Below, piece after piece: positions 1 to 8,693 of a stretch of 64,000 bases of DNA. The position numbers and the translations under genes were made by a program. Every line of letters starts with the position of its first letter. Positions within the stretch are counted from its first letter, which is position 1. Source of the stretch: Polynucleobacter sp. AP-Nino-20-G2 (GTDB lineage: Bacteria > Pseudomonadota > Gammaproteobacteria > Burkholderiales > Burkholderiaceae); contig NZ_CP061313.1 of the NCBI RefSeq assembly GCF_018688235.1, forward strand, positions 310,001-374,000. The letters run 5' to 3'. The notes beneath the pieces were generated by a model. It was given only the letters and a program-made list of their open reading frames with translations. It ran no database searches and was not told where the DNA came from.

Positions 1-423
1 GAGGGTGTCTATGGAGATCTTGTCTATGTTGATAAGTATAATATTGAAAAAGTTATCAGAAGATGGAGATCCTCAAGTTTTTCTTATAATTTATTAGGCG
101 CGGGTTGGATGCCGCCCCATCCAACTTTATTCGTTCGTCGAGAGTGGTATGTGCGCATAGGAGGCTTCAATGATAAGTATCGAATTGCCGCTGATTATTT
201 GAGTATTTTGAAATTGTTTTCAATTCCTGAATTTAAGACTGTATACCTTAACAAGGTTCTAGTTCAAATGAGGCTGGGCGGTACCAGCAATCATTCTTTT
301 TCAGCCATCTTTAAAAAGTCTTATGAGGATTGGATGGTGCTTCGTTCTGTTGGTTTTTGTCGCTTTAGCGCACTTAAGGCATTAATTTTAAAAAACTTCA
401 CTAAGATTTTTCAGTTTTTGTAG
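1..423 (+). CDS. Glycosyltransferase family 2, C-terminal part (5' end outside window)
   Basis: The reading frame is open from the first base, so the gene starts upstream of the window. The visible 140 residues match the C-terminal part of WcaA-like GT-A glycosyltransferases: a VYGDLVYV stretch near the start, a GWMPPHPTLFVRR segment, then GGFN and a YRIAADYL segment. These enzymes add a sugar from a nucleotide donor to a lipid-linked glycan at the cytoplasmic face of the inner membrane. The AT-rich sequence and the membrane polymerase-like neighbour suggest the end of an O-antigen or exopolysaccharide cluster. The internal ATG at 109 is too far into the fold to be the start. Donor and acceptor cannot be told. 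Confidence 0.85.
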   Translation, partial: EGVYGDLVYVDKYNIEKVIRRWRSSSFSYNLLGAGWMPPHPTLFVRREWYVRIGGFNDKYRIAADYLSILKLFSIPEFKTVYLNKVLVQMRLGGTSNHSFSAIFKKSYEDWMVLRSVGFCRFSALKALILKNFTKIFQFL

Positions 424-661
424 ATCTTAGGTGGGTGACTTTTAAATTAGCCCAATTGCTGCATGCTATAAGCTTTTAATTTTAACTATTTATACTTCAA
501 TTTTCTTCACCTTCACTATAAATAAATGAGGGTAGGCGAGGCTTTTAACTCATCAGTTAGAAATTTTTTTTAGTAAATCTTGTGAGGATTGGAGAAGGGA
601 TTCCAAGGAATAACTGTTTTGGACATCTTCACACCTTTAAGACATCATTTTTTATTTATAG

Positions 662-1675
662 TTATTCTAAAAGCCTTATAAATAATTTAAATATGTTTGA
701 ATTATCTCCATTGCCATATTTAATAATATTTATTAGGAATGCTAATCCAGAAATACTATAGTATGTACAAATTGTGAAAAATATTTTATTTGATTTATTA
801 TTAATAATAGATAGATAAATAATAATGCTAAATAAAATTATGTTAATCCTTTCACCCCCCAAAAAAAATGTAACTAAAAATATTGGAAATGTTAAAAATG
901 GCACCTTAATATTTTCTATTCCACCTAAATAAAATATAATAGATAATAATATAATAGATTTTATAGCCGATAAATCATCAATTGGTTGACTATAATAAAA
1001 ATTTATTTTACTCACTATTTTTTCTAAATCAATAAAGCATATAAATAAAAAAATAATACAGGCTGATAAAAATAGCACATACAATAAATTATATCGTATA
1101 TAGTAGAAAATTTCTTTTATACCTACATTTAATAGCATATACGAATCTATTAGGTAGATTAAAAAAATACTTTGTGTATGAATAAATAAGGCAATACCTT
1201 GAAGTATGTAGCGAAGGTATAATTTTTGTATTAATATTGATATCAGTATAAAAATAATTGAAAATTTTAATCTTTCTAATGAAAATAGTAGGACAAAGTA
1301 ATAGTAGTTTGTAGATAAAAATAGAACTGTTAATTTACTAACATTATAATCCCTCAGAATTAGTCCAAATAAAATCCCTATAACTGTATTGGCTAATATT
1401 ATTAGCCAGTCTTTATTTACAAAGTAGAGTATTTTTATAAGATAGTAATACCCCATATCAGAAGCACCAATTTTTTCTATATAGTAAGATTTAGCTAATT
1501 CACTATTTTCTATCATTATTTCGTGGAATGTTCTATAAAGTGTTTGGTCGCCGCTCTGATAAAGTGGCATAAAAATAATACTTATTAAGAAAGTGTATGT
1601 TGCTAAATAATAAGGAATATATTTATAATTTCTTTTTATGGTCATGTATTTATCAGATGCATTTAGAATATTCAA
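662..1675 (-). CDS. EpsG/Wzy-like polysaccharide membrane protein
   Basis: A 337-residue, very hydrophobic protein with roughly eight to ten membrane segments and many Ile, Tyr, Phe and Lys residues, coded by strongly AT-rich DNA. The layout, with a periplasmic loop around residues 40-70 containing SGDQTLYRTFHE and long helices afterwards, resembles EpsG-family polysaccharide polymerases. These join repeat units at the periplasmic face of the inner membrane. It is convergent with the preceding glycosyltransferase, consistent with a polysaccharide cluster. A second Met at residue 11 (position 1645) is an alternative start. Family assignment rests on topology and composition, so it is moderate; a flippase or other glycan-handling membrane protein is possible. 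Confidence 0.6.
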   Translation of the reverse strand: MNILNASDKYMTIKRNYKYIPYYLATYTFLISIIFMPLYQSGDQTLYRTFHEIMIENSELAKSYYIEKIGASDMGYYYLIKILYFVNKDWLIILANTVIGILFGLILRDYNVSKLTVLFLSTNYYYFVLLFSLERLKFSIIFILISILIQKLYLRYILQGIALFIHTQSIFLIYLIDSYMLLNVGIKEIFYYIRYNLLYVLFLSACIIFLFICFIDLEKIVSKINFYYSQPIDDLSAIKSIILLSIIFYLGGIENIKVPFLTFPIFLVTFFLGGERINIILFSIIIYLSIINNKSNKIFFTICTYYSISGLAFLINIIKYGNGDNSNIFKLFIRLLE

Positions 1676-1939
1676 TTTATTTCTCTTTACTTTAACTTAT
1701 TAATCATTTAATTAAATTTAATAAATAATTCCTAATCTATTATCATAAATCTAATCTGGAATCTTTATTTTTAATGCCAACTTTATCATATGCATATATA
1801 TTTCTATTTATTAATTTTTAAAATGTTAATTTTAGGATTGGAAATGAATATTTGATAAATACACCCCTTTTGAGTTGGTCATCTTCTCTTTATGGACAAT
1901 TACCGTGGGATTTGGTGTTTAACTCTAGACTGTTAAGGC

Positions 1940-2964
1940 CTAGCTCGCGCAACCGATGTGCTCTAAATATCTCATAACAGTATCAGTCTTTGACCATCTT
2001 CCGCGCTGCATGATGATTGGCATACTTGCTCCCGAATTTAGTAAATCCTGCGCGGCACCTACTCTCATTGAGTGTCCGCTGATCCTTTTAATAACTGATT
2101 CATTAAGACCTGCATTCCTAGCTATTCGTTTGTAGATGCGATTGACCTGACCTGAGCCCAGATTACTAAATGAAATTCTTCCTCCACGGTTAATGCCGAC
2201 CATGAGGTATTCCTGTCCCTCAGGAAGCTCTTTCATCCACTCCACCAATGCTAGGTGGGCTCTTTGACTTAGGTGTAGCCATTTCCCCGTGGAGTCTTGA
2301 TCTGTCTTACTTTTTCTCAGGAGAATGGATGAAGTCTCAGTACCATTCTGAATGTTGATTTTGACATCCCTGACTTGTAGCGAGACTAATTCAGTACGTC
2401 TGCATAGGGTGTCATAGGCCACCAGCAATAAAACCCTATCTCGCGAATGCCTCTAATGGAATCATCGGTAGCTAATAACAACTTCTCCAAGGTTTCTATA
2501 TTGATGCTGCCAGCTTGACTGCAGGAGCGTCCTAACTTGCGATGCATTCTTCGCATCTCTAAAGCTACATCAGGATCTTTAGCAGGGTCTTCGAAGCGGT
2601 TGAGTTTATGAATAGCAGATAGTCCACACAAGGCTCGTCGAATACTCGCTGATGATCTGCCACTATCCGTCAATTTACAAATGTATTGCACAACTAAGAT
2701 GGGCTGAGCTGGAAGTGCATTGGCATTTCTGTCATGGCAAAAATAAATGAAATCATTAAAGTCAGCGCGATAAGCGCGAATCGTAGCCTGTGCATAAGCG
2801 CCTTCAATTTTAACGATGGTTTCTTGAAAAAGTTTTGTATCTTGATTTATATCTGATAGCTGACTGGTTTCCTCTATCTCTAGATTGTTACTCTTAACCA
2901 ACTTCAATTTTCTTTTAACTGGACTTTTGGGTCTGGATTGTGCAAAATCTTGATTAATAAGCAT
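1940..2964 (-). pseudogene. Tyrosine recombinase/integrase, frameshifted
   Basis: Two overlapping frames (2386-2964 and 1940-2428) together encode one phage-type integrase of about 345 residues. The N-terminal piece has the SAM-like core-binding domain (around residues 50-130). The C-terminal piece has the full catalytic set: Arg in CRRTEL, the beta-hairpin Lys in the SKTDQ segment, HxxR in SGHSMRVGAA, Trp in GRWSKTD and Tyr in MRYLEH. The break is near 2440, where the coding strand reads CGCGAGATAGG. Removing one GA restores the family sequence GIRDRVLLL, so a two-base duplication is the simplest explanation. A good ribosome site (GGAG, eight bases before the ATG at 2964) is intact. It may be a recent pseudogene, a sequencing error, or a -1 frameshift product. 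Confidence 0.8.
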
Positions 2965-3035
2965 TTTTTATCTCCAATAAGATATCAAATATTACTTAAA
3001 TACAATAAATAATATCATTATAGGTTAATTTAATC

Positions 3036-3275
3036 TTGATTACAAGTGGTCAAATTAAGGCTGCGCGTGCTTTGCTTGGGCTTACAACGGCGAAACTGGC
3101 TGAATTGTCTGGAATTGGATTTACAACTCTTGTGCGTCTAGAGTCCTTTGACGGTGTGCCGTCTGCCAACATCAAGACGCTTGATTCTGTTAAGCGTACC
3201 CTTGAGAGCTCTGGCATCGAATTCATTGGCACCCCTGATGATGGTCCTGGTGTTCGACTATTTAATAAGGGCTAA
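3036..3275 (+). CDS. Xre-family HTH regulator, small
   Basis: A 79-residue protein starting at a TTG codon. It has a Cro/C1-type helix-turn-helix: the opening SGQIKAARALLGL, then AKLAELSGIGFTTLVRLE, matches the pattern seen in many short proteobacterial Xre proteins. A C-terminal tail (GIEFIGTPDDGPGVRLF) is typical of this subfamily. It is probably a DNA-binding transcriptional regulator. It is divergent from the integrase across a 71-base gap, so it may control the integrase promoter, and it is followed after three bases by the next gene, which suggests co-translation. Target genes are unknown. Confidence 0.8.
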   Translation: MITSGQIKAARALLGLTTAKLAELSGIGFTTLVRLESFDGVPSANIKTLDSVKRTLESSGIEFIGTPDDGPGVRLFNKG

Positions 3276-3278
3276 ATC

Positions 3279-4163
3279 ATGGCCGAGTCCTCATCTGTCA
3301 CCAAATCAAGTCGCTCGGGCGGACCACAAACGGATGAGGGTAAAAAGATTGCGTCACAAAATGCATTAAAGACTGGTGCCTATTCCAATACCTTGATTTT
3401 GCCGGGTGAGGACGAGTCTCAGTTTCGTCAAATTGAAGATCAATTCGTTAGAGACTTTCATCCAGAAGACATGGCCGAGATTGCGATGGTGCGTGATCTT
3501 GCAGTGCTGGCTTGGAAGAAAATTCGTCTTGAAAATCTCGAGCTACGATTTACGCTAGCTCGCCTTAATGCACCTTTAGATTATTTTGATAAAAAAGATA
3601 CTCAATATCTTTCGTCTCATAAAGTTGAATCCAATCTCCATCGTCTATCAAGCTATACAGGTGAGATTAAAAACGAGGCAGAGTTAGCTAAGGCTTACGC
3701 CGAGCGCTTTCAAGTCAAGGGAGCCACTATCGAGGAGCTTGAAGGGCTTGAGAAGTCTCATCCATTAATTCATAAAAAGTTGGTGGAGTATATTGATCAT
3801 TATGGGTTTACCAATCCAATAGCTAAGAATGTGCTTCATTATGAGATTGAAAATGATGATGGTGAGGCGGAGCTCTTTTGGAATTATTTCTTAAAAATTG
3901 CGATTGAAGACTTAAACCAAATGATTTGGTTTTGTGACAACCGCTCTCAGATTGAGCAAGAGTTGCAGGTTGTTAAGGATAAGCGCCTGATGGAGCTCAT
4001 GCAAAACGAGAGGCCGAGCAGGGCCTTTGATGATTTACGTCGGAACTTTTATCGTACCTTAAGTGAGCTACGCAAACACCAGGAGTGGAAGCGCAAGATG
4101 CAAGTGGTTGATGTGGCTTCGCGAAACGTAGTCGATTCAGGCGAAGATAGTGCCTCGGAGTAA
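3279..4163 (+). CDS. Hypothetical protein with Asn-Ala-Leu-Lys N-terminal motif
   Basis: A 294-residue protein with no recognised catalytic motif. The N-terminus (GGPQTDEGKKIASQNALKTGAYS) resembles the GPxTxEGKxxSxxNALKHG opening found in a widespread group of uncharacterised bacterial proteins, followed by LILPGEDESQF. The rest is charged and predicted largely helical, with repeated Glu/Lys-rich stretches, so a soluble cytoplasmic protein is likely. The ATG lies three bases after the regulator's stop, and an AAGGG sequence serves as ribosome site, so the two genes are probably co-expressed. Its place beside a recombinase suggests cargo of a mobile island. I do not recognise a function. Confidence 0.7.
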   Translation: MAESSSVTKSSRSGGPQTDEGKKIASQNALKTGAYSNTLILPGEDESQFRQIEDQFVRDFHPEDMAEIAMVRDLAVLAWKKIRLENLELRFTLARLNAPLDYFDKKDTQYLSSHKVESNLHRLSSYTGEIKNEAELAKAYAERFQVKGATIEELEGLEKSHPLIHKKLVEYIDHYGFTNPIAKNVLHYEIENDDGEAELFWNYFLKIAIEDLNQMIWFCDNRSQIEQELQVVKDKRLMELMQNERPSRAFDDLRRNFYRTLSELRKHQEWKRKMQVVDVASRNVVDSGEDSASE

Positions 4164-4472
4164 CGAGTCTTCGAGTCCTATTTTTTTACCTGTTAATCTA
4201 AATAAGACGTATTTAGATTGAGGATTTTGAGCTACCCTGCAAAAATCACCCAATTTACAAAACGGACTCATTCTCATTTAGAGAATGGTAGGGGACTCGC
4301 TAGATCTCGCTACTTTACTGGGATTATGTAATGAGAAGCGCCCGCTAATGCCATATATCAATCACTTAAGTTGCAGCTGTAAGAATTTTCATTCTTTCAA
4401 ATCAACTACATCTGATAGCAATATTTCATTGATATTTTTATGCTCAATCTTTCGATTGCTTAAGGAATCGCC
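4164..4472. other. Intergenic stretch with two perfect inverted repeats, no convincing gene
   Basis: About 310 bases follow the unknown island protein. They contain a ten-base perfect inverted repeat at 4195-4204 and 4210-4219 (loop AGACG) and a seven-base one at 4269-4275 and 4281-4287 (loop ATTTA). An 80-codon frame at 4285-4527 has no family resemblance and overlaps a better small gene, so I do not call it. The first repeat lies 32 bases after the stop codon but has no following T-run, so it is only a possible transcript end or protein-binding site. Confidence 0.5.
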
Positions 4473-4604
4473 ATGCTATCCATTGAATATATTCATAAAC
4501 GATCAAAGCTCTTTCGTATTGAGTTGAGTCTTGTGGTGGTTGCCACTTTAGTTGTTCTGATTTTGGTGTGGCAGATTTTGAGTACACTCAAATTCTTTAA
4601 ATGA
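4473..4604 (+). CDS. Small single-pass membrane protein (43 aa)
   Basis: A 43-codon frame preceded by an AAGGAA ribosome site five bases before the ATG. The product has a short basic N-terminus (IHKRSKLFR) and then one clear hydrophobic helix (about residues 18-35, rich in Val and Leu), ending in a Lys-containing tail. This is the layout of a small inner-membrane protein with its N-terminus in the cytoplasm. No family is recognised. It sits alone between the island and a convergent glycosyl-phosphate transferase gene. The ribosome site and the helix support a real gene, but it is too short for certainty. Confidence 0.5.
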   Translation: MLSIEYIHKRSKLFRIELSLVVVATLVVLILVWQILSTLKFFK

Positions 4605-4663
4605 TTTGTCATTCAAAGATGTGTCGTACTATGTGAGATTCTTGGCTCACTTGGTTTTGTGAA

Positions 4664-5746
4664 TTAGTAAGGATGCATCCAGTCCGGTGTTTTGAAGGTC
4701 ACAATCTTTTTGTATAGCCAAACATAGTTTACCGTGAATATGATTGAGCAGGTAATGAGGATGTAGGTTGAATTCCAATATAGGATGGCTGGAACTATTG
4801 CCATCGCAGTTAAGACCCAAAGATAAGGCGAGGTCTTAGCATTGGCTGTGAAGATGTCGCCCTTTTGCGTATTGCAAATCGGATTCAGAATTCTTCTAAA
4901 GATGAGCGTATGAAAGTGAATGCCATCAGGCAATCCCGGATTTATACCTTGATGAATTTTTCTTCTATAAATAGTGAATAGCGTTTCTAGGATCGGGTAA
5001 GCATTTATAAGCAATGCAAACCAAGGTGAAATATTGTGATGGCGCGCCACAAGTAAGACGGTAACGATTGAAATCCAAAAGCCAATTAAGTAGGCCCCGC
5101 CATCACCTAGGAAAATGAGGCCTCTTGGATAGTTCCATAGGAAAAATCCCAAAATAGATGCTGCCATGACGAGGCTCAAATACATCATGAGGGGATCACC
5201 AACGGTATAGCTTACATACGTTAGGCCCATCAGCGTAATGATGCCAACCATGCTTGATAGACCGTTGAAGCCATCGATAATGTTATAGGCATTGGCTAGG
5301 CCGGTAACAGCAAAGATCGTCAAAATTAAACCAACGCCTGGGAGTGCAATCAAGTAATCCACGCCTGGAATATCTAATCTAGTGATTTTTGCTCCGAGAT
5401 AGATTGCTGCCATTGCAGCTCCGATCGCAGTGAACAGGAGTCGGGACTTGACCCCCACTCTTTTAGTGAGGTCTTCCGTTAAGCCAATCGCAAAAGTCGG
5501 AATTGCGCAAACTAGCAGAGTTGCTTCAAGACTGGCGCCTGGATTGGATTGAAGGCGAAAGAGTGTGGCAGTAAAAATCCCCGCTGCAATGCTAATGCCA
5601 CCGATTCTAGGAACGGAAATTTTATGAAATTTCTGTGGCCCTGATAAATCCGAATCTGCTGAAATATGATTATGCAAATGCTGAAAACGAATAATCAGCA
5701 ATGTGGCGATAAAGGAAGAGAAAAATGCGGCCAATAAACCAGTCAT
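4664..5746 (-). CDS. MraY/WecA-family undecaprenyl-phosphate sugar-1-phosphate transferase
   Basis: A 360-residue polytopic protein of the glycosyltransferase 4 family. It transfers a sugar-1-phosphate (usually GlcNAc-1-P) from a UDP-sugar to undecaprenyl phosphate at the inner membrane, the first step in O-antigen or similar glycan synthesis. Family motifs are present: an acidic pair-like GLTEDLTKR at about residues 88-96, NAYNIIDGFNG at 152-162, FLGDGGAYLIGF further on, and a cytoplasmic loop with HFHTLIFRR near residue 280. About ten membrane segments fit the family. Length fits WecA rather than MraY, and there is no cell-wall gene cluster around it. It stands just outside the polysaccharide genes at the window start and probably primes that pathway. 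Confidence 0.85.
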   Translation of the reverse strand: MTGLLAAFFSSFIATLLIIRFQHLHNHISADSDLSGPQKFHKISVPRIGGISIAAGIFTATLFRLQSNPGASLEATLLVCAIPTFAIGLTEDLTKRVGVKSRLLFTAIGAAMAAIYLGAKITRLDIPGVDYLIALPGVGLILTIFAVTGLANAYNIIDGFNGLSSMVGIITLMGLTYVSYTVGDPLMMYLSLVMAASILGFFLWNYPRGLIFLGDGGAYLIGFWISIVTVLLVARHHNISPWFALLINAYPILETLFTIYRRKIHQGINPGLPDGIHFHTLIFRRILNPICNTQKGDIFTANAKTSPYLWVLTAMAIVPAILYWNSTYILITCSIIFTVNYVWLYKKIVTFKTPDWMHPY

Positions 5747-5822
5747 TCGGTCATTATAAATTCTTAAACTGGTTTATAGGAGAAATAAGCCATAGTTCGA
5801 GTTCCAACATGCCTAAATATGA

Positions 5823-6842
5823 TTAAGGCACCAAACTTAAAAACAAGAACTCAAAGAAGATAATTAAGTGCACCACACCTTGCAGTAGGGTGGTTCTACC
5901 AATTGCCAGAGTTAAGGCGCCAATAAAGAATGACAGGTACATCAAGGTCATATTTAATGAGCTAATACCCAGACTTAATGGCAGATTGAAGAAGATGGCT
6001 ATTGCCGCTACTGTTGGGATGGTTAGTCCAATGCTGGCCAAGGCCGAGCCTAAGGCTAGGTTTAGGCTACTTTGCAGACGGTTGGCTCTAGCAGCTCTCA
6101 CCGCTGCATAGGCTTCTGGCATCAGCACTAGCATCGCAATGGCGATGCCCACCACTGTCTTGGGTGCGCCCGCTGCTTTTACTCCAGCCTCAATTGCAGG
6201 ATTGAGCGCTTCAGCTAAACCCACCACCACAGCAAGCGAGATTAGCAATAAAACTACGCTGATGCTAGTTTTTAGATTGCTTGGCTTGTCTGCATGTGTA
6301 TCGCTATCGACCTTTTGGTCTTCTGCTTTAGGTAGATAGTAGTCACGATGGCTTACTGTTTGGAAGAATAAGAAGGCGCCATATAGAGCAAAGGAGGCAA
6401 TGCCAGCAAATGCTAGCTGGCTCTTTGTAAAGTCCGGCCCTGGTGTGCTCGTTGTCACTATCGGCATTACCAGAATGAATGTCGCCAAAGCGGTAAGTAC
6501 TGCTAATGCGGAATTTGTTCCTTCATTGCGAAATGACATCTCATAATGCTTAAATCCGCCCATGAAGATACATAGACCAATCACCCCATTAATCACAATC
6601 ATGACGGTTGCAAAAACGGCATCGCGTGCGATAAATTCAGAACCTTCATGACCAGCTAACATCATGGCAATGATGAGTGAGACCTCGATAATGGTGACGC
6701 TAATGGATAAGACCAATGTGCCGTATGGCTCACCGGTTTTATGCGCAATCACTTCGGCATGATGAACTGCTGAAAGTACGGCCCCAATGAGAATTGCACC
6801 CATCAAGACGATGAACCAGGTTTGGTTAAGTAGATTTGTCAT
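5823..6842 (-). CDS. chaA: Calcium/cation:proton antiporter, ChaA family
   Basis: A 339-residue inner-membrane protein with about eleven helices and the two inverted alpha-repeat motifs of the CaCA superfamily: HEGSEFIARDAVFATVMIV (around residues 64-82) and the later MPEAYAAVRAARANRLQSSL segment followed by LGSALASIGLTIP. Acidic residues in these repeats bind the cation. ChaA-type proteins exchange Ca2+, or Na+/K+, for protons and help with alkaline or salt stress. The gene is monocistronic as far as can be seen, with a gap to the divergent cbiX. The ATG at 6842 begins in the expected place before the first helix. Confidence 0.88.
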   Translation of the reverse strand: MTNLLNQTWFIVLMGAILIGAVLSAVHHAEVIAHKTGEPYGTLVLSISVTIIEVSLIIAMMLAGHEGSEFIARDAVFATVMIVINGVIGLCIFMGGFKHYEMSFRNEGTNSALAVLTALATFILVMPIVTTSTPGPDFTKSQLAFAGIASFALYGAFLFFQTVSHRDYYLPKAEDQKVDSDTHADKPSNLKTSISVVLLLISLAVVVGLAEALNPAIEAGVKAAGAPKTVVGIAIAMLVLMPEAYAAVRAARANRLQSSLNLALGSALASIGLTIPTVAAIAIFFNLPLSLGISSLNMTLMYLSFFIGALTLAIGRTTLLQGVVHLIIFFEFLFLSLVP

Positions 6843-6928
6843 ATTCGATCTGGTCTATATATATGGGTGAGGCGTTTAAATTCAGGGTAAGCTTGGGTAA
6901 TTAATTATTGATAGTTTAAAAGGTTTGC

Positions 6929-7297
6929 ATGAATACGAAAGCAATCGTCTTATTTGGTCATGGTGCCCGTGATGTGCGTTGGCGCGAGCCTTTTGATCGC
7001 CTGGCTTCGCTCTGGAAAGCGCAACATCCTAGTACTCCTGTGGAATTGGCCTTTTTGGAGCTCATGGAGCCCAACCTAGAGCAGGCGATTGCTTCGCAGG
7101 TGGCTGCTGGTGCTACAGAGGTGGTGGTTGTGCCTGTCTTTTTTGGCCAAGGCGGCCATTTGCGCAATGACTTTCCGGTACTACTCTCTGCCTGTCGAGA
7201 AAAATTCCCCGGGGTGACTTTAAGCGCTACGCCTGCTGTTGGTGATGATCTCGCTGTCTTGCAAGCCATCATTGACTTTGGTGCTAGGGCTTTGTAA
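6929..7297 (+). CDS. cbiX: CbiX/SirB-like sirohydrochlorin chelatase
   Basis: A 122-residue single-domain chelatase of the CbiX-small type. It begins with the strand and metal-binding His of LFGHGARDVRW, and has a second half containing VVVVPVFFGQGGHLRNDFP whose His is the other expected ligand. Such proteins insert Fe2+ (siroheme) or Co2+ (cobalamin) into sirohydrochlorin in the cytoplasm. The convergent cobA overlaps its last 78 bases and supplies precorrin-2, and cysI downstream of cobA needs siroheme, so ferrochelation is the likely role here. No separate precorrin-2 dehydrogenase gene is visible in the window. Confidence 0.85.
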   Translation: MNTKAIVLFGHGARDVRWREPFDRLASLWKAQHPSTPVELAFLELMEPNLEQAIASQVAAGATEVVVVPVFFGQGGHLRNDFPVLLSACREKFPGVTLSATPAVGDDLAVLQAIIDFGARAL

Positions 7298-8101
7298 CTC
7301 GATTGCTTGATTCTTTGTCTGCTGCTTTTCTCGTAAAGCTTCGCCAACCATAATCAATGCTGGTGAATTCCCATCAAACCACTGATCCGCCTTGCCTTTC
7401 GAGAGCTCGCCTAGAGTGCTAGACCAATGACGCTCATTTTGGGTGCTAACTGCTTCCAGAATATGTACTGGTGTATCGGCAGTCTGATTAGGGCTACCTT
7501 GTATTAATTGCTGCGCTATCTTGGCAGCGTCCTTGCGTCCCATGTAGTACACAAGAGTATCTGCAGTAGGATTTTGTAGGGGTTTATTACGTAGTAATTG
7601 ATTACGTTTTTCTTCTGATTTACTTGCTACGTTTTCCGTACCTTCAGTGGCTTGTGCCAAGGTTACAAAAGCCACACTTCTGCTCACGCCCCGTAATGTC
7701 AGTGATTGCTGAATAGCTGCTGCACCCGCCAATGCGGCAGTAATGCCAGGCACAACTTCCACTTCAATCTGGTGATCTTTGAGTGCTTGGATCTCTTCAT
7801 CAGCACGACCAAACATCATGGGATCACCCCCTTTGAGGCGAACGATTACTTGATATTTTTTTGCGGCATCAATCAGTCGTTTATTGATGAAGTGCTGCGC
7901 TGAAGATAGCATGCCGCAGCGTTTTCCTGCAGGCACCTTAATCGCTTGAGGGCAGAGCTCTAGCATTGCTGAATCTACCAACGCATCATGAAACACAATA
8001 TCTGCTTGCTCGAGCAACTTGGCGCCACGCACGGTGATTAGGTCAGCGGCGCCAGGGCCGGCACCAACCAAATAGACTTTACCGAGAGTAGAAGTTGTCA
8101 T
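7220..8101 (-). CDS. cobA: Uroporphyrinogen-III C-methyltransferase
   Basis: This SAM-dependent enzyme methylates uroporphyrinogen III at C2 and C7 to give precorrin-2 for siroheme. The start KVYLVGAGPGAADLITVRG and the following VFHDALV are the N-terminal signature; VRLKGGDPMMFGRADEE and VVPGITAALAGAA are the SAM-binding motifs. I place the start at 8101 (MTTSTLGKV), just before the conserved core; the longer frame to 8164 would overlap the upstream gene. After the core (near ALIMVGEALREK) there is an unusual hydrophilic tail of about 35 residues that overlaps the 3' end of the convergent cbiX by 78 bases. It is the third gene of a cysI-DUF934-cobA operon. Confidence 0.92.
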   Translation of the reverse strand: MTTSTLGKVYLVGAGPGAADLITVRGAKLLEQADIVFHDALVDSAMLELCPQAIKVPAGKRCGMLSSAQHFINKRLIDAAKKYQVIVRLKGGDPMMFGRADEEIQALKDHQIEVEVVPGITAALAGAAAIQQSLTLRGVSRSVAFVTLAQATEGTENVASKSEEKRNQLLRNKPLQNPTADTLVYYMGRKDAAKIAQQLIQGSPNQTADTPVHILEAVSTQNERHWSSTLGELSKGKADQWFDGNSPALIMVGEALREKQQTKNQAIELQSPSTKVNDGLQDSEIITNSRRSA

Positions 8102-8132
8102 GACGTTTTTAATCTTTGATCTTTGATGTTTT

Positions 8133-8681
8133 TTAGGCTGTCGCAATCGTTGCGCGTTGATCACGCCAGCTGTTTTGCGTTACCACTGAGAAAAGATCGA
8201 ATTGCTTGGGAGCAACATCGAGCTTTTGATCCGGACGCAGTTCAAAAGCATCAAAGCCCACTCGTGCGCCTTGCAAGAGTTGATCAATTAAGACATCCCC
8301 AATCGCACGAACTTCACCTTGCCAATCAAATCGATCTCTGAGGAGGGCTGCAGTACTAAAGCTTCTGCCGTCTCTAAAGATAGGGAAGTGCGCACCAACC
8401 ACGGGCCATAAGGCTTTACCCGCTTCAATAATGTCAGCATGCTTGAGGATGTCATCATCAGCAGCAAACCAAACGCCAATCTCGCCTTTGCTTGCTCTAT
8501 TTATTACATCAGTGTTTTTATGATGAGTAATCCACCAATGAAATGGCACCAATACCTTGTGGAATCCATGCTCCAGATCTGGAATGCCGCCTTCATCACG
8601 CTCGCCATCCCAAACCTGCCATTCATTGGCGATGAGGGTGGGCTTGCCGTCTTTTGGAAAAGAAATAATTTGCTTGTTCAT
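8133..8681 (-). CDS. DUF934 protein linked to sulfite reductase
   Basis: A 182-residue cytoplasmic protein of the DUF934 family. Such proteins are regularly coded next to ferredoxin-type sulfite reductases in proteobacteria and are presumed to aid that enzyme, though no activity is established. Visible family features are the central GVWFAADDDI stretch and the FPIFRDGRSFSTAALLRDRF motif followed by GEVRAIGDVLIDQL, which is the most conserved part. It lies 12 bases after cysI and just before cobA, so all three are likely one transcript. Its own catalytic role, if any, is unknown. Confidence 0.85.
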   Translation of the reverse strand: MNKQIISFPKDGKPTLIANEWQVWDGERDEGGIPDLEHGFHKVLVPFHWWITHHKNTDVINRASKGEIGVWFAADDDILKHADIIEAGKALWPVVGAHFPIFRDGRSFSTAALLRDRFDWQGEVRAIGDVLIDQLLQGARVGFDAFELRPDQKLDVAPKQFDLFSVVTQNSWRDQRATIATA

Positions 8682-8693
8682 AGTTTTCCAGGA

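Noticed and set aside
1676..1939. AT-rich gap as a promoter array or origin
   Set aside because: Only homopolymeric A/T tracts are seen, with no repeats or box-like clusters.
4285..4527. 80-codon frame near the island edge
   Set aside because: No family resemblance, hairpin at its start, and it overlaps the better small membrane gene at 4473.
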